From: GWF2-33-9 sp964500435
GTDB taxonomy: Bacteria; Bacteroidota; Ignavibacteria; Kapaibacteriales; UBA2268
Direction of reading: 5' to 3'
NCBI GenBank assembly: GCA_964500435.1
Contig: CAZCNL010000006.1
Span: 1 to 64,000 of the forward strand
DNA length: 64,000 nt
Part shown: piece after piece, positions 45,767 through 57,200 of the stretch
Position numbering within the stretch: the first letter of the stretch is position 1
Layout of the letters: every line of letters begins with the position of its first letter
Made by a program: the position numbers and the translations under genes
The notes under the pieces: generated by a model
What the model was told of the DNA's origin: nothing
The model's database searches: none
What the model saw: the letters and a program-made list of their open reading frames with translations, nothing else

Positions 45767-48700
45767 ATGAAAAAGTTTCTATATATTATACTTTTAAATT
45801 TTGTTTTCATAACGTTCAATCTTAATTCTCAAGTTCTATATCAAGTTACAGCGCTGGATAATCCTTCTCCCGGATATATAAGACTTGATGGTGACGGTGG
45901 TCAATCATTTTTCCTTTTGGATAATTACGGAAACAAATTATTTGAAGTTAATGGCTTTGATAGAAATGAATTTAAGCTATTACAAAACGGGATGTGGGCA
46001 AGATTTACTCAAACAAAATGGTATTTATATAACGAAAATTTACAATTAGTCGATAGTATTACAAATCCTTCAACGTATTCTCTCGATTTCCATGATATTA
46101 TACTCTTAAATAATGGTCATTATTTATTATTGTGCGAAGAAACAAACTTTGTTGATATGAGCAAATATGTCGAAGGCGGGAAAACCGATGCTATAATTTT
46201 TTCGGATGTTTTAGTCGAAGTTGATAAAACTACTGGTTCTGCTACTTGGACTTGGCGTGCTTTTAACCATGTTTCTCCATTAGATGCAACTGATATTATT
46301 CCTTTGACTGACCAAGCAATTAGATTAACTCATATTAACTCTATGTTCGAAGATAATGATGGCAATATAATTGTCTCGTTCAGACATTTAGACGAAGTTT
46401 CCAAAATAAATAAAACAACCGGTGAATTCGTTTGGAGAATGGGCGGTACGAAATGCCGGAACAATCAGTTCACCTTTGTTAATGATACTGATGAAAACGG
46501 ATTTGTAGGCTTTTCTCATCAACATACTGCGACAATTGCAAATACAGGTACATTATTACTTTATGATAACGGCGTGTTAAAACCACAACAATACTCTCGA
46601 GCAGTTGAATATCAAGTTGATTTTATTAATAAAGTTGCAACAAAAATATGGGAATATCGCTATCAACCAGATAAATTCTCTTTGTCGATGGGAAGTACTT
46701 ATCGCTTACCAAATGGAAATACTTTAATAAATTGGAGTGTCGGCACTGTTACTGAAGTGAAACCAGATGGCACAAAAGCATTTGAGCTAACTTTTAATGC
46801 TGGACCTGCCTACCGAGCTTATCGTTATATTACTCGTATGAATGCAGTTTTAAAACAAGTTACAAGCAATGGTAATTACACTTTCGATGATTCAAAATAT
46901 ACGACTGGTGTTACTTTAAGTATTTCTCAAATTAGCGGTTCAGGAAATATTTCAGTTGAAAAGCACGATTATGCACCACAAATTGCCTATTTTACTGATT
47001 CCAGTTTTAGCAAAGTATTGCCCTATCGTTGGGTAATAAGTAAAAATTTCATCAACTCATTTTCAGGAACTATTAAAATCAAAGCAAATACAATAAACAA
47101 TATAGAAAACCCCAATAAAGTTTCAATTTATTATCGCAATAAGGAAGCAGTAGGTTATTTCACTAAATTACAAACAAGTTATAATGCATCAACTGGAGAA
47201 CTTTCAGCAAGCATTTCCGGTGGCGGAGAATTTCTTGTTTGCAGTAACATTTTGGATATCCCAAAACTTTTAGCACCAACTAAAAATGCTCTATGTAAAA
47301 GCCTTGATACATTGATGTGGTCAAATGTAACAGGAGCCACTAATTACGAAATACAATTAGATACTTCTATGACATTTTCAAGTCCACTTAAAGTTTATTC
47401 GACAAATAATTATAAAGTAATTTCTAATTTAAACTATAATACATTTTATTACTGGCGAGTTAGAGCATTAAATTCCAGAGATACTTCTGCCTGGTCTGAA
47501 ATATATTATTTCGTTACAACGTTAGCAAGTCCTAAACTAGTTTCTCCATATAACAATGAAATCGCTGTACATTTAAATGATTCATTGAAATGGCAACCAT
47601 CAAATGGTGCTATGTTTTATTGGATTCAAGTATCTATGGACCCTGATTTTCAAATTATAGCACTTGAAAATACAAAAGAAACAAAAACATCAATTAGCAT
47701 TTCAAAGCTAAAGAATTACACTAAATATTATTGGCGGGTAATGGCTTGCAAAAATAATGATTCAAGTAGTTGGTCTCAAGTATATTCATTTACTACTTGT
47801 ATTGCTGCACCTCAATTATCAGCACCAGAAAATGAACAAGTGAACATCCCAATAAATGTCGACTTGAGTTGGCAAAAAGTCGATGGTGCAAAAGGATATA
47901 TAATTCAATTATCTGATGCGGAAAATTTCAAAAACTTTTTAATCAATCAATCAATCAATTTACTTACTATTCATTATGATAAATGTACACCTGGTTCAGA
48001 ATTTTACTGGCGTGTTCGTGCATTTCGTGATGATGATACAAGCTCTTGGTCTCCATTTTTTCATTTTTCATCATTACTCAAAGATGCTATTTTAATTTAT
48101 CCTGATAATCAAACTGTCAATATTCCAATTAAATTAACATTCGATTGGGATAGCCCAATACAAGCAGATTCATACGCTTTTCAATTAGCTACGGACTATA
48201 AATTCAATCAATTAATAATTGACACTACGAATTTATCACAAAATCAAATATCCGTTCCAAAATTATCTTATGGTACACGATACTATTGGAGAGTAAAGAT
48301 ATTTCTGGGTAATAAACAAAGTAATTGGTCAAATTATTATTATTTTACAACAGAGGCACCAAAAGCTTTACCTGTACCAGAATTAATTGAACCTCAACAA
48401 TATAGCTGGAATTTAACATCCCTAGCTTTCAAATGGAGTTCCATAGAGTTTGCTGAAAAATATCAATTACAAGTTTCGTATAATTATTATTTTTCAAATG
48501 TTCAATTAGATACATTATTAAGATTTGATACGACGTTCAATGCAACAAAATTAAAATATTTCTCGACTTATTTCTGGCGTGTTCGTGCAATTAGTGGCAA
48601 AGATACAAGCGATTGGTCTCAACCAAGTATGTTTTATACAATTTCACAATCACATCCAGTAATGCTTTTTATGCCCGGAAATGATAATTTAAGAACACCT

Positions 48701-49747
48701 CTTTCAGGAAAATTAATCTGGTTCTCAATTTCTGGTGTTGATCACTACAATGTTCAACTTTCCACTGATTCAAATTTTATAAATAATATTTATGAAATCT
48801 CTAAGGCTGACTCAAACTTTATCGACTATTCAAATTTAGAATTAAAAACAACATATTATTGGCGTGTAAGATATATCAAAAATCAAATTGCAAGTAATTG
48901 GTCATATGTTTTTCATTTCACAACAATTACTCAAGATTCATTACCAAGGTCAAGTTGCTTAGAACCAAATTTTAACACGAAACCAGTGCCAATTAATTGT
49001 AAATTTGTTTGGTCATCAGTTCCAAATGCTAATAAATATAGACTTTCGGTTTCTGATAATTATTATTTTCTTACACAATTATATTCATACAATAACATTA
49101 TCGATACAGTTTTCAATTATTCCAATTTAGAGTATAATAAATTTTATTTTTGGAGAGTTTGTGCTGAAAACGACAATGCCGAAAGTGCTTGGTCGTACCG
49201 CAATAGTTTTTTAACCGAGCTCAAAGCACCGCAAATTATCAATCCTGCAGCAAATAATTTAATTCTAAATGTCAAAAGTCAAATAAATTGGACCAAAGAA
49301 GATGATTTTTCACTTTATAGAATTCAATTTGCAAAAGATGCTGATTTCAACGATATTGCATTAGAGATTGACTCACTTAATGTCGAATCTTATACATTTG
49401 AATTAGAACCAAATACTAACTACTATTGCAGAGTCCGATCTTATAATTATTGGAATTTAAGCCAGTGGAGCGATGTTGTAACGTTTACAACTGATGATGG
49501 AACGAGCGTAAAGGATAATGCTTTTGCAGAGATAATAATTTATCCTAACCCGTCTAACTATGAAATATACATTAATTATGAGCCAAATAATAGGGACAAA
49601 AATCTGTTTTTATATGATGCACTTGGCAACTTACTTATAACTAAAGATATTTCTCTATCGACTGTAAAGATAAGCTTGGAAAACTTATCTTCAGGAATTT
49701 ATTTCATTCGTATTGGTAATAAAATCAAAAGTTTTATTAAACAATAA
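45767..49747 (+). CDS. Secreted arylsulfotransferase-like protein with eight Fn3 repeats and T9SS domain (1326 aa)
   Basis: A paralogue of the preceding gene. Signal peptide about residues 1-21; ASST-like propeller about 22-400 (HINSMFEDNDGNIIVSFRH, GEFVWRMGG, FSHQHTATIANTGTLLLYDN, YRLPNGNTLINWS). A beta domain follows, then eight Fn3 modules of about 95 residues at about 500-1245, each ending in a YYWRVRA-type strand and a Trp-Ser turn (WSEIYYF, WSQVYSF, WSPFFHF, WSNYYYF, WSQPSMF, WSYVFHF, WSYRNSF, WSDVVTF). The T9SS sorting domain ends the protein (IIIYPNPSNYEIYINY to GIYFIRIGNKIKSFIKQ). It is a surface or secreted protein; the repeats probably lift the propeller away from the cell. Enzymatic activity is inferred from family only. 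Confidence 0.85.
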   Translation: MKKFLYIILLNFVFITFNLNSQVLYQVTALDNPSPGYIRLDGDGGQSFFLLDNYGNKLFEVNGFDRNEFKLLQNGMWARFTQTKWYLYNENLQLVDSITNPSTYSLDFHDIILLNNGHYLLLCEETNFVDMSKYVEGGKTDAIIFSDVLVEVDKTTGSATWTWRAFNHVSPLDATDIIPLTDQAIRLTHINSMFEDNDGNIIVSFRHLDEVSKINKTTGEFVWRMGGTKCRNNQFTFVNDTDENGFVGFSHQHTATIANTGTLLLYDNGVLKPQQYSRAVEYQVDFINKVATKIWEYRYQPDKFSLSMGSTYRLPNGNTLINWSVGTVTEVKPDGTKAFELTFNAGPAYRAYRYITRMNAVLKQVTSNGNYTFDDSKYTTGVTLSISQISGSGNISVEKHDYAPQIAYFTDSSFSKVLPYRWVISKNFINSFSGTIKIKANTINNIENPNKVSIYYRNKEAVGYFTKLQTSYNASTGELSASISGGGEFLVCSNILDIPKLLAPTKNALCKSLDTLMWSNVTGATNYEIQLDTSMTFSSPLKVYSTNNYKVISNLNYNTFYYWRVRALNSRDTSAWSEIYYFVTTLASPKLVSPYNNEIAVHLNDSLKWQPSNGAMFYWIQVSMDPDFQIIALENTKETKTSISISKLKNYTKYYWRVMACKNNDSSSWSQVYSFTTCIAAPQLSAPENEQVNIPINVDLSWQKVDGAKGYIIQLSDAENFKNFLINQSINLLTIHYDKCTPGSEFYWRVRAFRDDDTSSWSPFFHFSSLLKDAILIYPDNQTVNIPIKLTFDWDSPIQADSYAFQLATDYKFNQLIIDTTNLSQNQISVPKLSYGTRYYWRVKIFLGNKQSNWSNYYYFTTEAPKALPVPELIEPQQYSWNLTSLAFKWSSIEFAEKYQLQVSYNYYFSNVQLDTLLRFDTTFNATKLKYFSTYFWRVRAISGKDTSDWSQPSMFYTISQSHPVMLFMPGNDNLRTPLSGKLIWFSISGVDHYNVQLSTDSNFINNIYEISKADSNFIDYSNLELKTTYYWRVRYIKNQIASNWSYVFHFTTITQDSLPRSSCLEPNFNTKPVPINCKFVWSSVPNANKYRLSVSDNYYFLTQLYSYNNIIDTVFNYSNLEYNKFYFWRVCAENDNAESAWSYRNSFLTELKAPQIINPAANNLILNVKSQINWTKEDDFSLYRIQFAKDADFNDIALEIDSLNVESYTFELEPNTNYYCRVRSYNYWNLSQWSDVVTFTTDDGTSVKDNAFAEIIIYPNPSNYEIYINYEPNNRDKNLFLYDALGNLLITKDISLSTVKISLENLSSGIYFIRIGNKIKSFIKQ

Positions 49748-49769
49748 AAACGGTGAATTAGAATAGACT

Positions 49770-51407
49770 TTATTTTTGTTGTAAATATTTATCGTAATTG
49801 TTAAATGTTTCAATACCTTTTTGGGCAACTTTATCCTCTTGAATAGTAATAAAACGGAAACCATTTTCGCCCCAAAGTGTGTATGAAATCAATGCTTTTA
49901 AATAATTGCGAATATATTCTTTATCTTCTTGAAAATAATTTTCGTTCCAAATATTTCGACTTATCGAATATTTTTTGAAATTTTCTAAAAATTCATCTGT
50001 AATTTTAAAATTTTCTGAAAAAGTAATGAAATCATTTTTATAATTTTTTATAATATTATTTTTTTCTGAATTTAAAAATTGATAAATATATTCGAGCATA
50101 ATTCCCTTTTGGACTAACACACGAGTTAAAAGATTCAAAGTATCGTTTGCCAGAATAATTTCGGGGAAAACACCACCACCACCAATAATTACACGATTAT
50201 TTTTGGAATAATAAATTGGCAATTGTGTTTTGCCACCCACACTTTTCAAAGCATTTAGAACATTTTCTTGAGTTTGCTTATCCATATTTAGTTGCATCGC
50301 TGGGTCTAATACTTTCAAGTTTGTTGTATCTAAATCCTTTTGAATACGACGTCCAGATGGAGTGTAATATTCCGCAATCGTCAATCGAAAGCCACTGCCA
50401 TCATTCAATTTCCATATCTTTTGCACACTTCCTTTGCCATAAGTTCTTTCACCAATGATTATGCCTCTATCGTAATCTTGAACCACGCCCGACAAAATTT
50501 CGGATGCTGATGCAGAATTTTTATCAACCAACACAACAATCTTCAAATCTTTGAAATCCCCATCTTTTGTTGAATAAAATGTTGTATCAAAATCCTTGTA
50601 CCTTGCTTTTACTTCGAGTAATTTCGTGTTTTTTGGGAAAAAGTATTCCAATGATTTTAATGTCGATTCCAAAACACCGCCAAAATTTCCTCTCAAATCA
50701 ATTACTAAACCTTTCATCCCTTTTTTCTTTAAATCCTTTAAAGCTGATAAAAGCTCTGAGTCAGTCTTTTCCGAAAAACGAGTAATTTGAACATATCCAA
50801 TTTGCTTTTCTGGGATAACAAAAGAAGAAGTTACACTGGGAATGTTAACTTCATTTCTTAATAAATTTAATTCAATTAAACTCGAAGAATTTGGATTACG
50901 TTTGATTATTAGTTGGACTGTTGTATTTAAGGGACCTCGAATAAGCTTATCAGCTTCAACTTTGTTTAAACCTAAAACAGATTTTCCATTGATGAATAAA
51001 ATTTTATCGCCCGCCAAAATACCGGCAGAATCGGCTGGTGAAGAATGAATCACACTAATTACAGTCAAAGTATCATGTAACGGTACAACTTCAATACCTA
51101 TTCCTTCGCCTTCGCCTGCATTTTGTTCGACTAATTTTTCATATTCTTCCTTCGGATAATAAACACTTTGTATATCCATCGATTTCAATAATGTTTGGAA
51201 AGCGGCATCACTTATTTTTTCATAATTCAATGTGTCGTAATGAAATTGCGTTGCCATTTCCAGCAAATACTTGAATTTGCTCGCTTGATAATTTATCGAC
51301 TTAGCTTGATTTGAATCAATTTGTGAATTTGCTTTATTATTGAAAAAAAGATTTGAAAAAATCAAAGATATAAATACAATTTTTGCTGTGAGATAATTAT
51401 GTTTCAT
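49770..51407 (-). CDS. ctpA: S41 C-terminal processing peptidase
   Basis: 545 residues with a signal peptide (ending KANSQ). A PDZ domain (about 95-170: GIGIEVVPLHDTLTVISV, SPADSAGILAGDKIL) is followed by the S41 protease core (KGLVIDLRGNFGG, VVLVDKNSASASEILSG, IIIGERTYGKGSVQ). The nucleophile serine lies in the SASASE segment near residue 298 and the general-base lysine in the GKG of GERTYGKG, as in Tsp/CtpA. The C-terminal 150 residues are helical. It is periplasmic and cleaves at C-termini of exported proteins. It converges with the ASST pair (22 bp apart) and is divergent from the DUF2851 gene. Confidence 0.93.
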   Translation of the reverse strand: MKHNYLTAKIVFISLIFSNLFFNNKANSQIDSNQAKSINYQASKFKYLLEMATQFHYDTLNYEKISDAAFQTLLKSMDIQSVYYPKEEYEKLVEQNAGEGEGIGIEVVPLHDTLTVISVIHSSPADSAGILAGDKILFINGKSVLGLNKVEADKLIRGPLNTTVQLIIKRNPNSSSLIELNLLRNEVNIPSVTSSFVIPEKQIGYVQITRFSEKTDSELLSALKDLKKKGMKGLVIDLRGNFGGVLESTLKSLEYFFPKNTKLLEVKARYKDFDTTFYSTKDGDFKDLKIVVLVDKNSASASEILSGVVQDYDRGIIIGERTYGKGSVQKIWKLNDGSGFRLTIAEYYTPSGRRIQKDLDTTNLKVLDPAMQLNMDKQTQENVLNALKSVGGKTQLPIYYSKNNRVIIGGGGVFPEIILANDTLNLLTRVLVQKGIMLEYIYQFLNSEKNNIIKNYKNDFITFSENFKITDEFLENFKKYSISRNIWNENYFQEDKEYIRNYLKALISYTLWGENGFRFITIQEDKVAQKGIETFNNYDKYLQQK

Positions 51408-51451
51408 TAAAATTTAATAATTTACAAAAATTAAAACGAATAATTCTTGTT

Positions 51452-52468
51452 ATGAGTCTTCAAAAAGAAAAAATAAAAGAAATTGAATTGCAAAAAGCAA
51501 TACAGCTTTATTTATCTGACCCCTCGAAAATTTTTGTTTTAGATAATGGCAAAAAAATACAAGTGCTTTCTCCAGGTCGACTTAACACAGCTGAAGGACC
51601 TGATTTTCTTGAAGTTGCAATATTAATCGATAGCAAAGTAATTATCGGTGACGCAGAATTTCATTTTGCAGCAAGTAAGTGGAACGAACATAATCACAAC
51701 GATGACTCACGCTACAAATCAGTCATTTTGCATATTGTCTTCGAAAAAGATATTGATTTACCAAATCCTTTTTACACATTAATTCTTCCGGAAAAAAAAA
51801 TTAATTCTATTTATTCAGACAAAATCAAAAATTTGAAAAATAAAAAGGAAATCGATTATTTTTCTTTGGAGGAACTTCAAAATTATTCTTTAATTAGACT
51901 GATTCGACACATTACCGAAGCAAAGAAGTTAGTAAACAAAATGGAATTAAATCAAGCTCTTTTCGAGTTTACAAAAGATTTTCTGGATAGATTTTATAGT
52001 AAGAAACGTCGCCCTTATTATAAAGAAGAACAATACAATTCCATACTCGAGGCAATAACAAAATCAGCCGCATACAAATTTATCTTTGATATAAAAAATA
52101 ATGTCGAATTCTCAATTCCAGATAGTTTCATTCAATTAATGAAAACTAAAATTGCAGATGAAGGCAACGCTTTACGACGTGAAATTTTATTGAACGTGAT
52201 TTTACCCTTGGCAATAACCCAAGCTAATGAAGAAGCACGATTGATGCTTTTTTCGTGGTATTGGTCAACTCCTTCGTTAAGTACTTACGGTGTTTTAAGC
52301 AGAAAATTTCCAAAATTACCTCAAAATTTCCTTTGGCAACAACAAGGCATGCTCGAATTTATGAGAGAAATTGAAGGAAAATCCAGCATTATTAGCGACG
52401 CATTGCAAGAATATGGTATTGGTAACTTACTTTCCTTTATTCAATGGGGAAATTTATCAAATAATTAA
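51452..52468 (+). CDS. DUF2851 family protein
   Basis: A 338-residue cytoplasmic protein. The N-terminal core (AEGPDFLEVAILIDSKVIIG, GDAEFHFAASKWNEHNHNDD, YKSVILHIVFE) is the signature of DUF2851, a Bacteroidota-typical family without an assigned function. The Asp/His/Glu arrangement is reminiscent of a nuclease-like fold, but this is a guess. The second half is helical (MELNQALFEFTKDFLDRFYS). It starts at ATG 51452, divergent from the S41 gene 44 bp away, and is followed 58 bp later by a lipoprotein gene on the same strand. Confidence 0.8.
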   Translation: MSLQKEKIKEIELQKAIQLYLSDPSKIFVLDNGKKIQVLSPGRLNTAEGPDFLEVAILIDSKVIIGDAEFHFAASKWNEHNHNDDSRYKSVILHIVFEKDIDLPNPFYTLILPEKKINSIYSDKIKNLKNKKEIDYFSLEELQNYSLIRLIRHITEAKKLVNKMELNQALFEFTKDFLDRFYSKKRRPYYKEEQYNSILEAITKSAAYKFIFDIKNNVEFSIPDSFIQLMKTKIADEGNALRREILLNVILPLAITQANEEARLMLFSWYWSTPSLSTYGVLSRKFPKLPQNFLWQQQGMLEFMREIEGKSSIISDALQEYGIGNLLSFIQWGNLSNN

Positions 52469-52526
52469 AGTACTAATTTTCTATTTATTCGTATATATTT
52501 TTATGAACTCAATTTTGGAGTTTAAA

Positions 52527-53168
52527 ATGAATAAAACTTTTTTACTTCTGTTTTTAATTTCATTTGTATTTTTTACCTCTTGCAACAATAAAAAAGATGA
52601 TGAAAAACTCGATGAAATCAGCTATGACGAAGTGCTCGAAAAAGGTGAAAAATTAAATAACGAAATTTCAAAAGTCGAACACAAAATTGAAGAACGAATA
52701 AAAAGTGGCGATACAATTGCGAAAGATTGGCATTTGCTCGATAAACTTATTCCTAATATTCCTGGTTATACACGTGAAGAACCAAATGGTGCTACTTTAA
52801 GTGCCGACAGTTCCGCTTATTCTACTATTTCAATTCAATTTTCAAAGGATAAAAACAATACAATTGATGTCGATTTATTTGATTATAATACTGCAATCAA
52901 TTTAATGTTAAGCGTTTCAGCATGGCGTTCTCAAAATATTACAATAGATAAGAAAAACATTTATCAAAAAATTGAACCATTCAAAGATATCCCTGATAGT
53001 TGGATTTACGAAGAATATAACAAAGAAGAGCGAATTGCTACTTGTGCTATTAGCCTAAATGATAGATATTATTTGACTGTAAGTGGCACCGAACAAGAAA
53101 ATATTGATAATGTCAAATCAATCGCTCTTTCTATTGTCAAAAACGGAAAAACAATTTTCAGTAAATAA
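52527..53168 (+). CDS. Predicted lipoprotein
   Basis: A 213-residue protein. I chose ATG 52527 (MNKTFLLLFLISFVFFTSC) because TTGGAG precedes it and it begins the lipoprotein signal; an upstream in-frame start would overlap DUF2851. The lipobox is FTSC with lipid cysteine C19. A charged helix follows (DEVLEKGEKLNNEISKVEHK), then an alpha/beta domain (SAYSTISIQFSKDKNN, SWIYEEYNKEERIATCAISL). The fold is not recognised. It lies 4 bp before the CDF exporter gene, so the two are probably made together. A link to metal sensing or trafficking is possible but unproven. Confidence 0.75.
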   Translation: MNKTFLLLFLISFVFFTSCNNKKDDEKLDEISYDEVLEKGEKLNNEISKVEHKIEERIKSGDTIAKDWHLLDKLIPNIPGYTREEPNGATLSADSSAYSTISIQFSKDKNNTIDVDLFDYNTAINLMLSVSAWRSQNITIDKKNIYQKIEPFKDIPDSWIYEEYNKEERIATCAISLNDRYYLTVSGTEQENIDNVKSIALSIVKNGKTIFSK

Positions 53169-53172
53169 AAAT

Positions 53173-54048
53173 ATGGAAAAGGAAAAACTTGGATATATCG
53201 AAGGTTGGCTTTCGATTGTCGTCAATACTTTACTTTTTATATTAAAGTATTGGGCAGGTATTATGATAGGTTCCCTTGCTCTAATTGCAGATGCCTATCA
53301 TACACTGTCCGATACTTTAAGCTCAATAATAATTTTAGTTGGAATTAAGTTTTCAACAAAAAAAGCAACAAAAAAGCACCCTTTTGGCTTTGGACGGTTA
53401 GAACAAATTGCTTCTTTGGTTGTCGCTTTTTTATTAGGAATTGTTGCATATGAAATCATTCGAGAAGCAATAACAAGTATCGAAACTAAACAAATTACAC
53501 AGTACGGATTAACTGCAATTATCGTAACGATAATTTCAATTTTAGTCAAAGAAGGGCTTGCACAATTTTCATTTTGGGCATATCGGAAAACTGATTATAT
53601 TACCTTAAAAGCAGATGGTTGGCACCATCGAAGCGATGCTCTCTCATCCGTTCTTGTTTTAATAGGCATATTCGTAAAAGATTATATACCACTAATCGAT
53701 AGCATTTTAGGTATAATAATTTCACTTATGCTGTTTTATGCTGTTTTTGATATTGCAAAAGAAGCAATTATCAAATTAATTGGCGAAGAACCAAATGAAT
53801 CTTTAATCCAAGACATTACTGAACTTGCTGAATCTATTTCCAATAATAAAGACTTGAAATTGCATCATTTCCATTTGCATAATTACGGACAACACAGAGA
53901 GTTAACTTTTCATATAAAGGTAAAAAATGAAACAAGCGTCGTCGATGCTCACGAATTAGCTACAAAAATAGAAGATGCAATTTCAAAGAAGATGAGTATT
54001 ACTACAACAATACATATTGAACCTGAAACAAAACGCAACCAAAAGTAA
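53173..54048 (+). CDS. Cation diffusion facilitator (CDF) metal exporter
   Basis: A 291-residue protein. Start at ATG 53173 (MEKEKLGYIEGW), just after the lipoprotein stop; a longer in-frame start would overlap that gene. Six transmembrane helices are expected. The metal site in TM2 is D40, H43, D47 (ADAYHTLSD) and in TM5 ADGWHHRSDALSS. The C-terminal cytoplasmic domain has metal-binding histidines (HHFHLHNYGQH and TTTIHIEPE). CDF proteins exchange Zn, Fe, Mn or Co for protons; the His/Asp set suggests zinc or iron, but specificity cannot be settled. A 184-bp AT-rich gap without a gene follows, with a possible TAATTTTG at 54138-54145 ahead of nifJ. Confidence 0.93.
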   Translation: MEKEKLGYIEGWLSIVVNTLLFILKYWAGIMIGSLALIADAYHTLSDTLSSIIILVGIKFSTKKATKKHPFGFGRLEQIASLVVAFLLGIVAYEIIREAITSIETKQITQYGLTAIIVTIISILVKEGLAQFSFWAYRKTDYITLKADGWHHRSDALSSVLVLIGIFVKDYIPLIDSILGIIISLMLFYAVFDIAKEAIIKLIGEEPNESLIQDITELAESISNNKDLKLHHFHLHNYGQHRELTFHIKVKNETSVVDAHELATKIEDAISKKMSITTTIHIEPETKRNQK

Positions 54049-54232
54049 TTGTTCAATTCTTTCATTTTTGTTGAATACAAACAAATTATTAATAATAATT
54101 AATTTATTTTTCAAGCCATTAATACTCTTAATTTTCTTAATTTTGAATATATTAAATAAATCAAAATCAAAAAATATTATTAAAGTTATAAAATAATTTA
54201 AAAAGAGTATTTACAAATAAACAGGTTTCAAA

Positions 54233-57200
54233 ATGGCTGAAAAAAAATATTTAACAATTGATGGAAATGAAGCCGCAGCGTATGTTGCTTATCGATGCAG
54301 CGAAGTAATAGCAATATACCCTATTACACCATCATCAAATATGGGCGAATATTCCGATGAATGGGCTTCAAAAGGCATCAAGAACTTGTGGGGCAACGTT
54401 CCAACAGTCTACGAAATGCAAAGTGAAGGTGGAGCAGCGGGTGCAGTTCACGGTGCACTTCAAGCAGGTGCTTTAACAACAACTTTCACTGCTTCACAAG
54501 GCTTACTTTTAAAAATCCCGAATATGTTTAAAATCGCTGGTGAACTTACTCCAACTGTATTCAACATATCTGCAAGAACAATTGCAACTCATGCTTTATC
54601 AATATTTGGCGACCATAGCGATATCAACGCCGCTCGTACAACCGGCTTTGCTATGATTGCTGGCGGTAGTGTCCAAGAAGTTATGGATATGTCCACAATT
54701 GCTTGGGCTTCAACTTTACGTTCACGTATTCCTTTCATAAATTTCTTTGATGGATTTAGAACTTCACACGAAGTTCAAAAAATTGAAGTTATTCCTGATG
54801 AAGTTTTAAAAGAAATGATTAATGATGATTTGGTTTCTGCTCATAGAAAAAGAGCGATGAATCCCGAACATCCTGTTTTGCGTGGAACAGCTCAAAATCC
54901 TGACGTATTTTTCCAAAATCGTGAAACCATAAACACATTTTATAATGCTTGTCCAAATATTGTCCAAGAAGAAATGGATAAATTTGCAAAGCTAACAGGT
55001 CGCCAATATCATCTTTTTGATTACGTTGGTGCTCCCGATGCAGAATATGTTATCGTGATAATGGCATCAGGCGCTGATGTTACGCATGCTACTGTTGATT
55101 ATTTAATTCAAAATTATGGCGAAAAAGTTGGTGTTGTTAAAGTTCATCTTTATCGCCCATTTAGTGTTGAACATTTCATCAAAGCTTTACCAAAAACTGT
55201 TAAAGCAATTGCTGTAATGGATAGAACAAAAGAACCAGGCGCTACTGGCGAACCTCTTTATCTTGATGTTGTTGATTCAATTTTCAAATCATATCAAAAT
55301 GGCACTGCTCACTTCGAACAAATGCCAGTCGTTGTTGGTGGACGTTACGGACTTTCCTCGAAAGAATTTACTCCGGCTATGGTTAAAGCAATTTATGATA
55401 ACTTAAAATTGCCAAAACCAAAGGAAAATTTTGTCGTTGGTATTAAAGATGATATTTTGAATTTGAGCCTTGATTTCGACCCAACATTTAACATTGAATC
55501 CGACAAAGTCGTACGTGCAATGTTCTGGGGATTAGGTTCAGATGGAACTGTCGGTGCAAATAAAAACTCAATTAAAATTATTGGCGAAAATACTGATTTT
55601 TATTGCCAAGGTTATTTCGAATATGATTCGAAAAAATCAGGTTCAATTACAATTTCACACTTACGCTTTGGTCCAGATATTTTACGTCTGCCTTATAAAG
55701 TATCCCACGCTAATTTTGTTGCTTGTCATCAAACCGTATTTTTAGAAAAATACGATGTTGTCCGAAATTTAATTAAAAATGGTGTCTTTTTACTCAACAC
55801 TCCATTACCTGTTGACCAAGTTTGGGATAGTTTACCAAAATCACAACAAAAGCAAATAATAGAACGAAATATTAAAGTATATGCAATTGATGCTCAATCC
55901 GTTGCCGAAAAAAGTGGAATGGGTCGACGTATTAATACAGTGATGCAAACTTGCTTCTTTGCAATTTCTGGTGTTTTACCTCGTGAAAGAGCAATTGAAG
56001 AAATTAAAAAATCAATTATAAAAACATATAGCAAAAAAGGTGACAAAATAGTTCAAATGAACCTTGATGCAGTTGATAGCACCTTAGCTAATTTATTTGA
56101 AGTTCCTGTTCCCGGGTCGGTTTCATCAAAATGGGATACATTGCCATCAATGACTCCGAACGCACCAGATTTCGTGGCAAAAGTTGAAGGTGCAATACTC
56201 GGACTAAAAGGTGATGACCTCCCAACATCGGCTTTTCCAGTTGATGGAACATGGCCAACAGCAACTTCACAATACGAAAAACGTAATATTGCTCTTACAA
56301 TTCCAGTTTGGGACGAGCATCTTTGCATTCAATGCGGTAAATGTACATTAGTATGTCCTCACGCAACAATTCGAATCAAATCCTATGCACCTGAATTGCT
56401 TGCAAACGCACCTGCCACTTTCAAACATACTCCAACAAAAGATGTAGATTATAAAGGCGAAGAATATACAATTCAAATCGCCCCCGAAGATTGTACTGGT
56501 TGCGGTGTTTGCGTTGAAGTTTGCCCCGCAGTTGACAAGAAAAATCCATCTCATAAAGCTCTCGATATGCAACCTCAACCACCTTTAAGAGAACAAGAAA
56601 GAGCAAATTGGGAATTTTTCTTAACTATTCCAGACAAAAACAGAAGCAAAATAAAAATTACAAATATACGCCAGCAACAAATGCAACGACCATTATTTGA
56701 ATTTTCGGGTGCTTGCTCTGGATGTGGCGAAACTCCTTATGTTAAGCTCGTTTCACAACTTTTCGGTGATCGTGCCGTAATTGCAAATGCAACAGGATGT
56801 TCTTCGATTTACGGTGGTAACTTACCAACTACACCTTGGGCTGTTGACGAAAATGGACGTGGACCAGCTTGGAATAATTCTTTATTTGAAGATAATGCTG
56901 AATTTGGCTTGGGAATGCGTCTTTCAATTGATAAACAAACAGAAATAGCTCGAGAATTACTTAACCGTTTGCAATATCAAATTGGTGTTGATTTAGTTAA
57001 TGAAATATTAAATGCTCCTCAAACTAATGAAAATGAAATAAACGAACAAAGACAAAGAATTGCAACACTAAAAGAAAAAATCAAGAATATTAATTCATTA
57101 GATGCAAAACGTCTTTATGATTTAGCAGATTATTTAGTTAAAAAGTCCGTTTGGATAATTGGCGGTGACGGTTGGGCTTATGATATTGGTTATGGTGGAC

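Noticed and set aside
52371..52526. Upstream extension of the lipoprotein frame
   Set aside because: It would run through the end of DUF2851 and hide the lipoprotein signal peptide at 52527.
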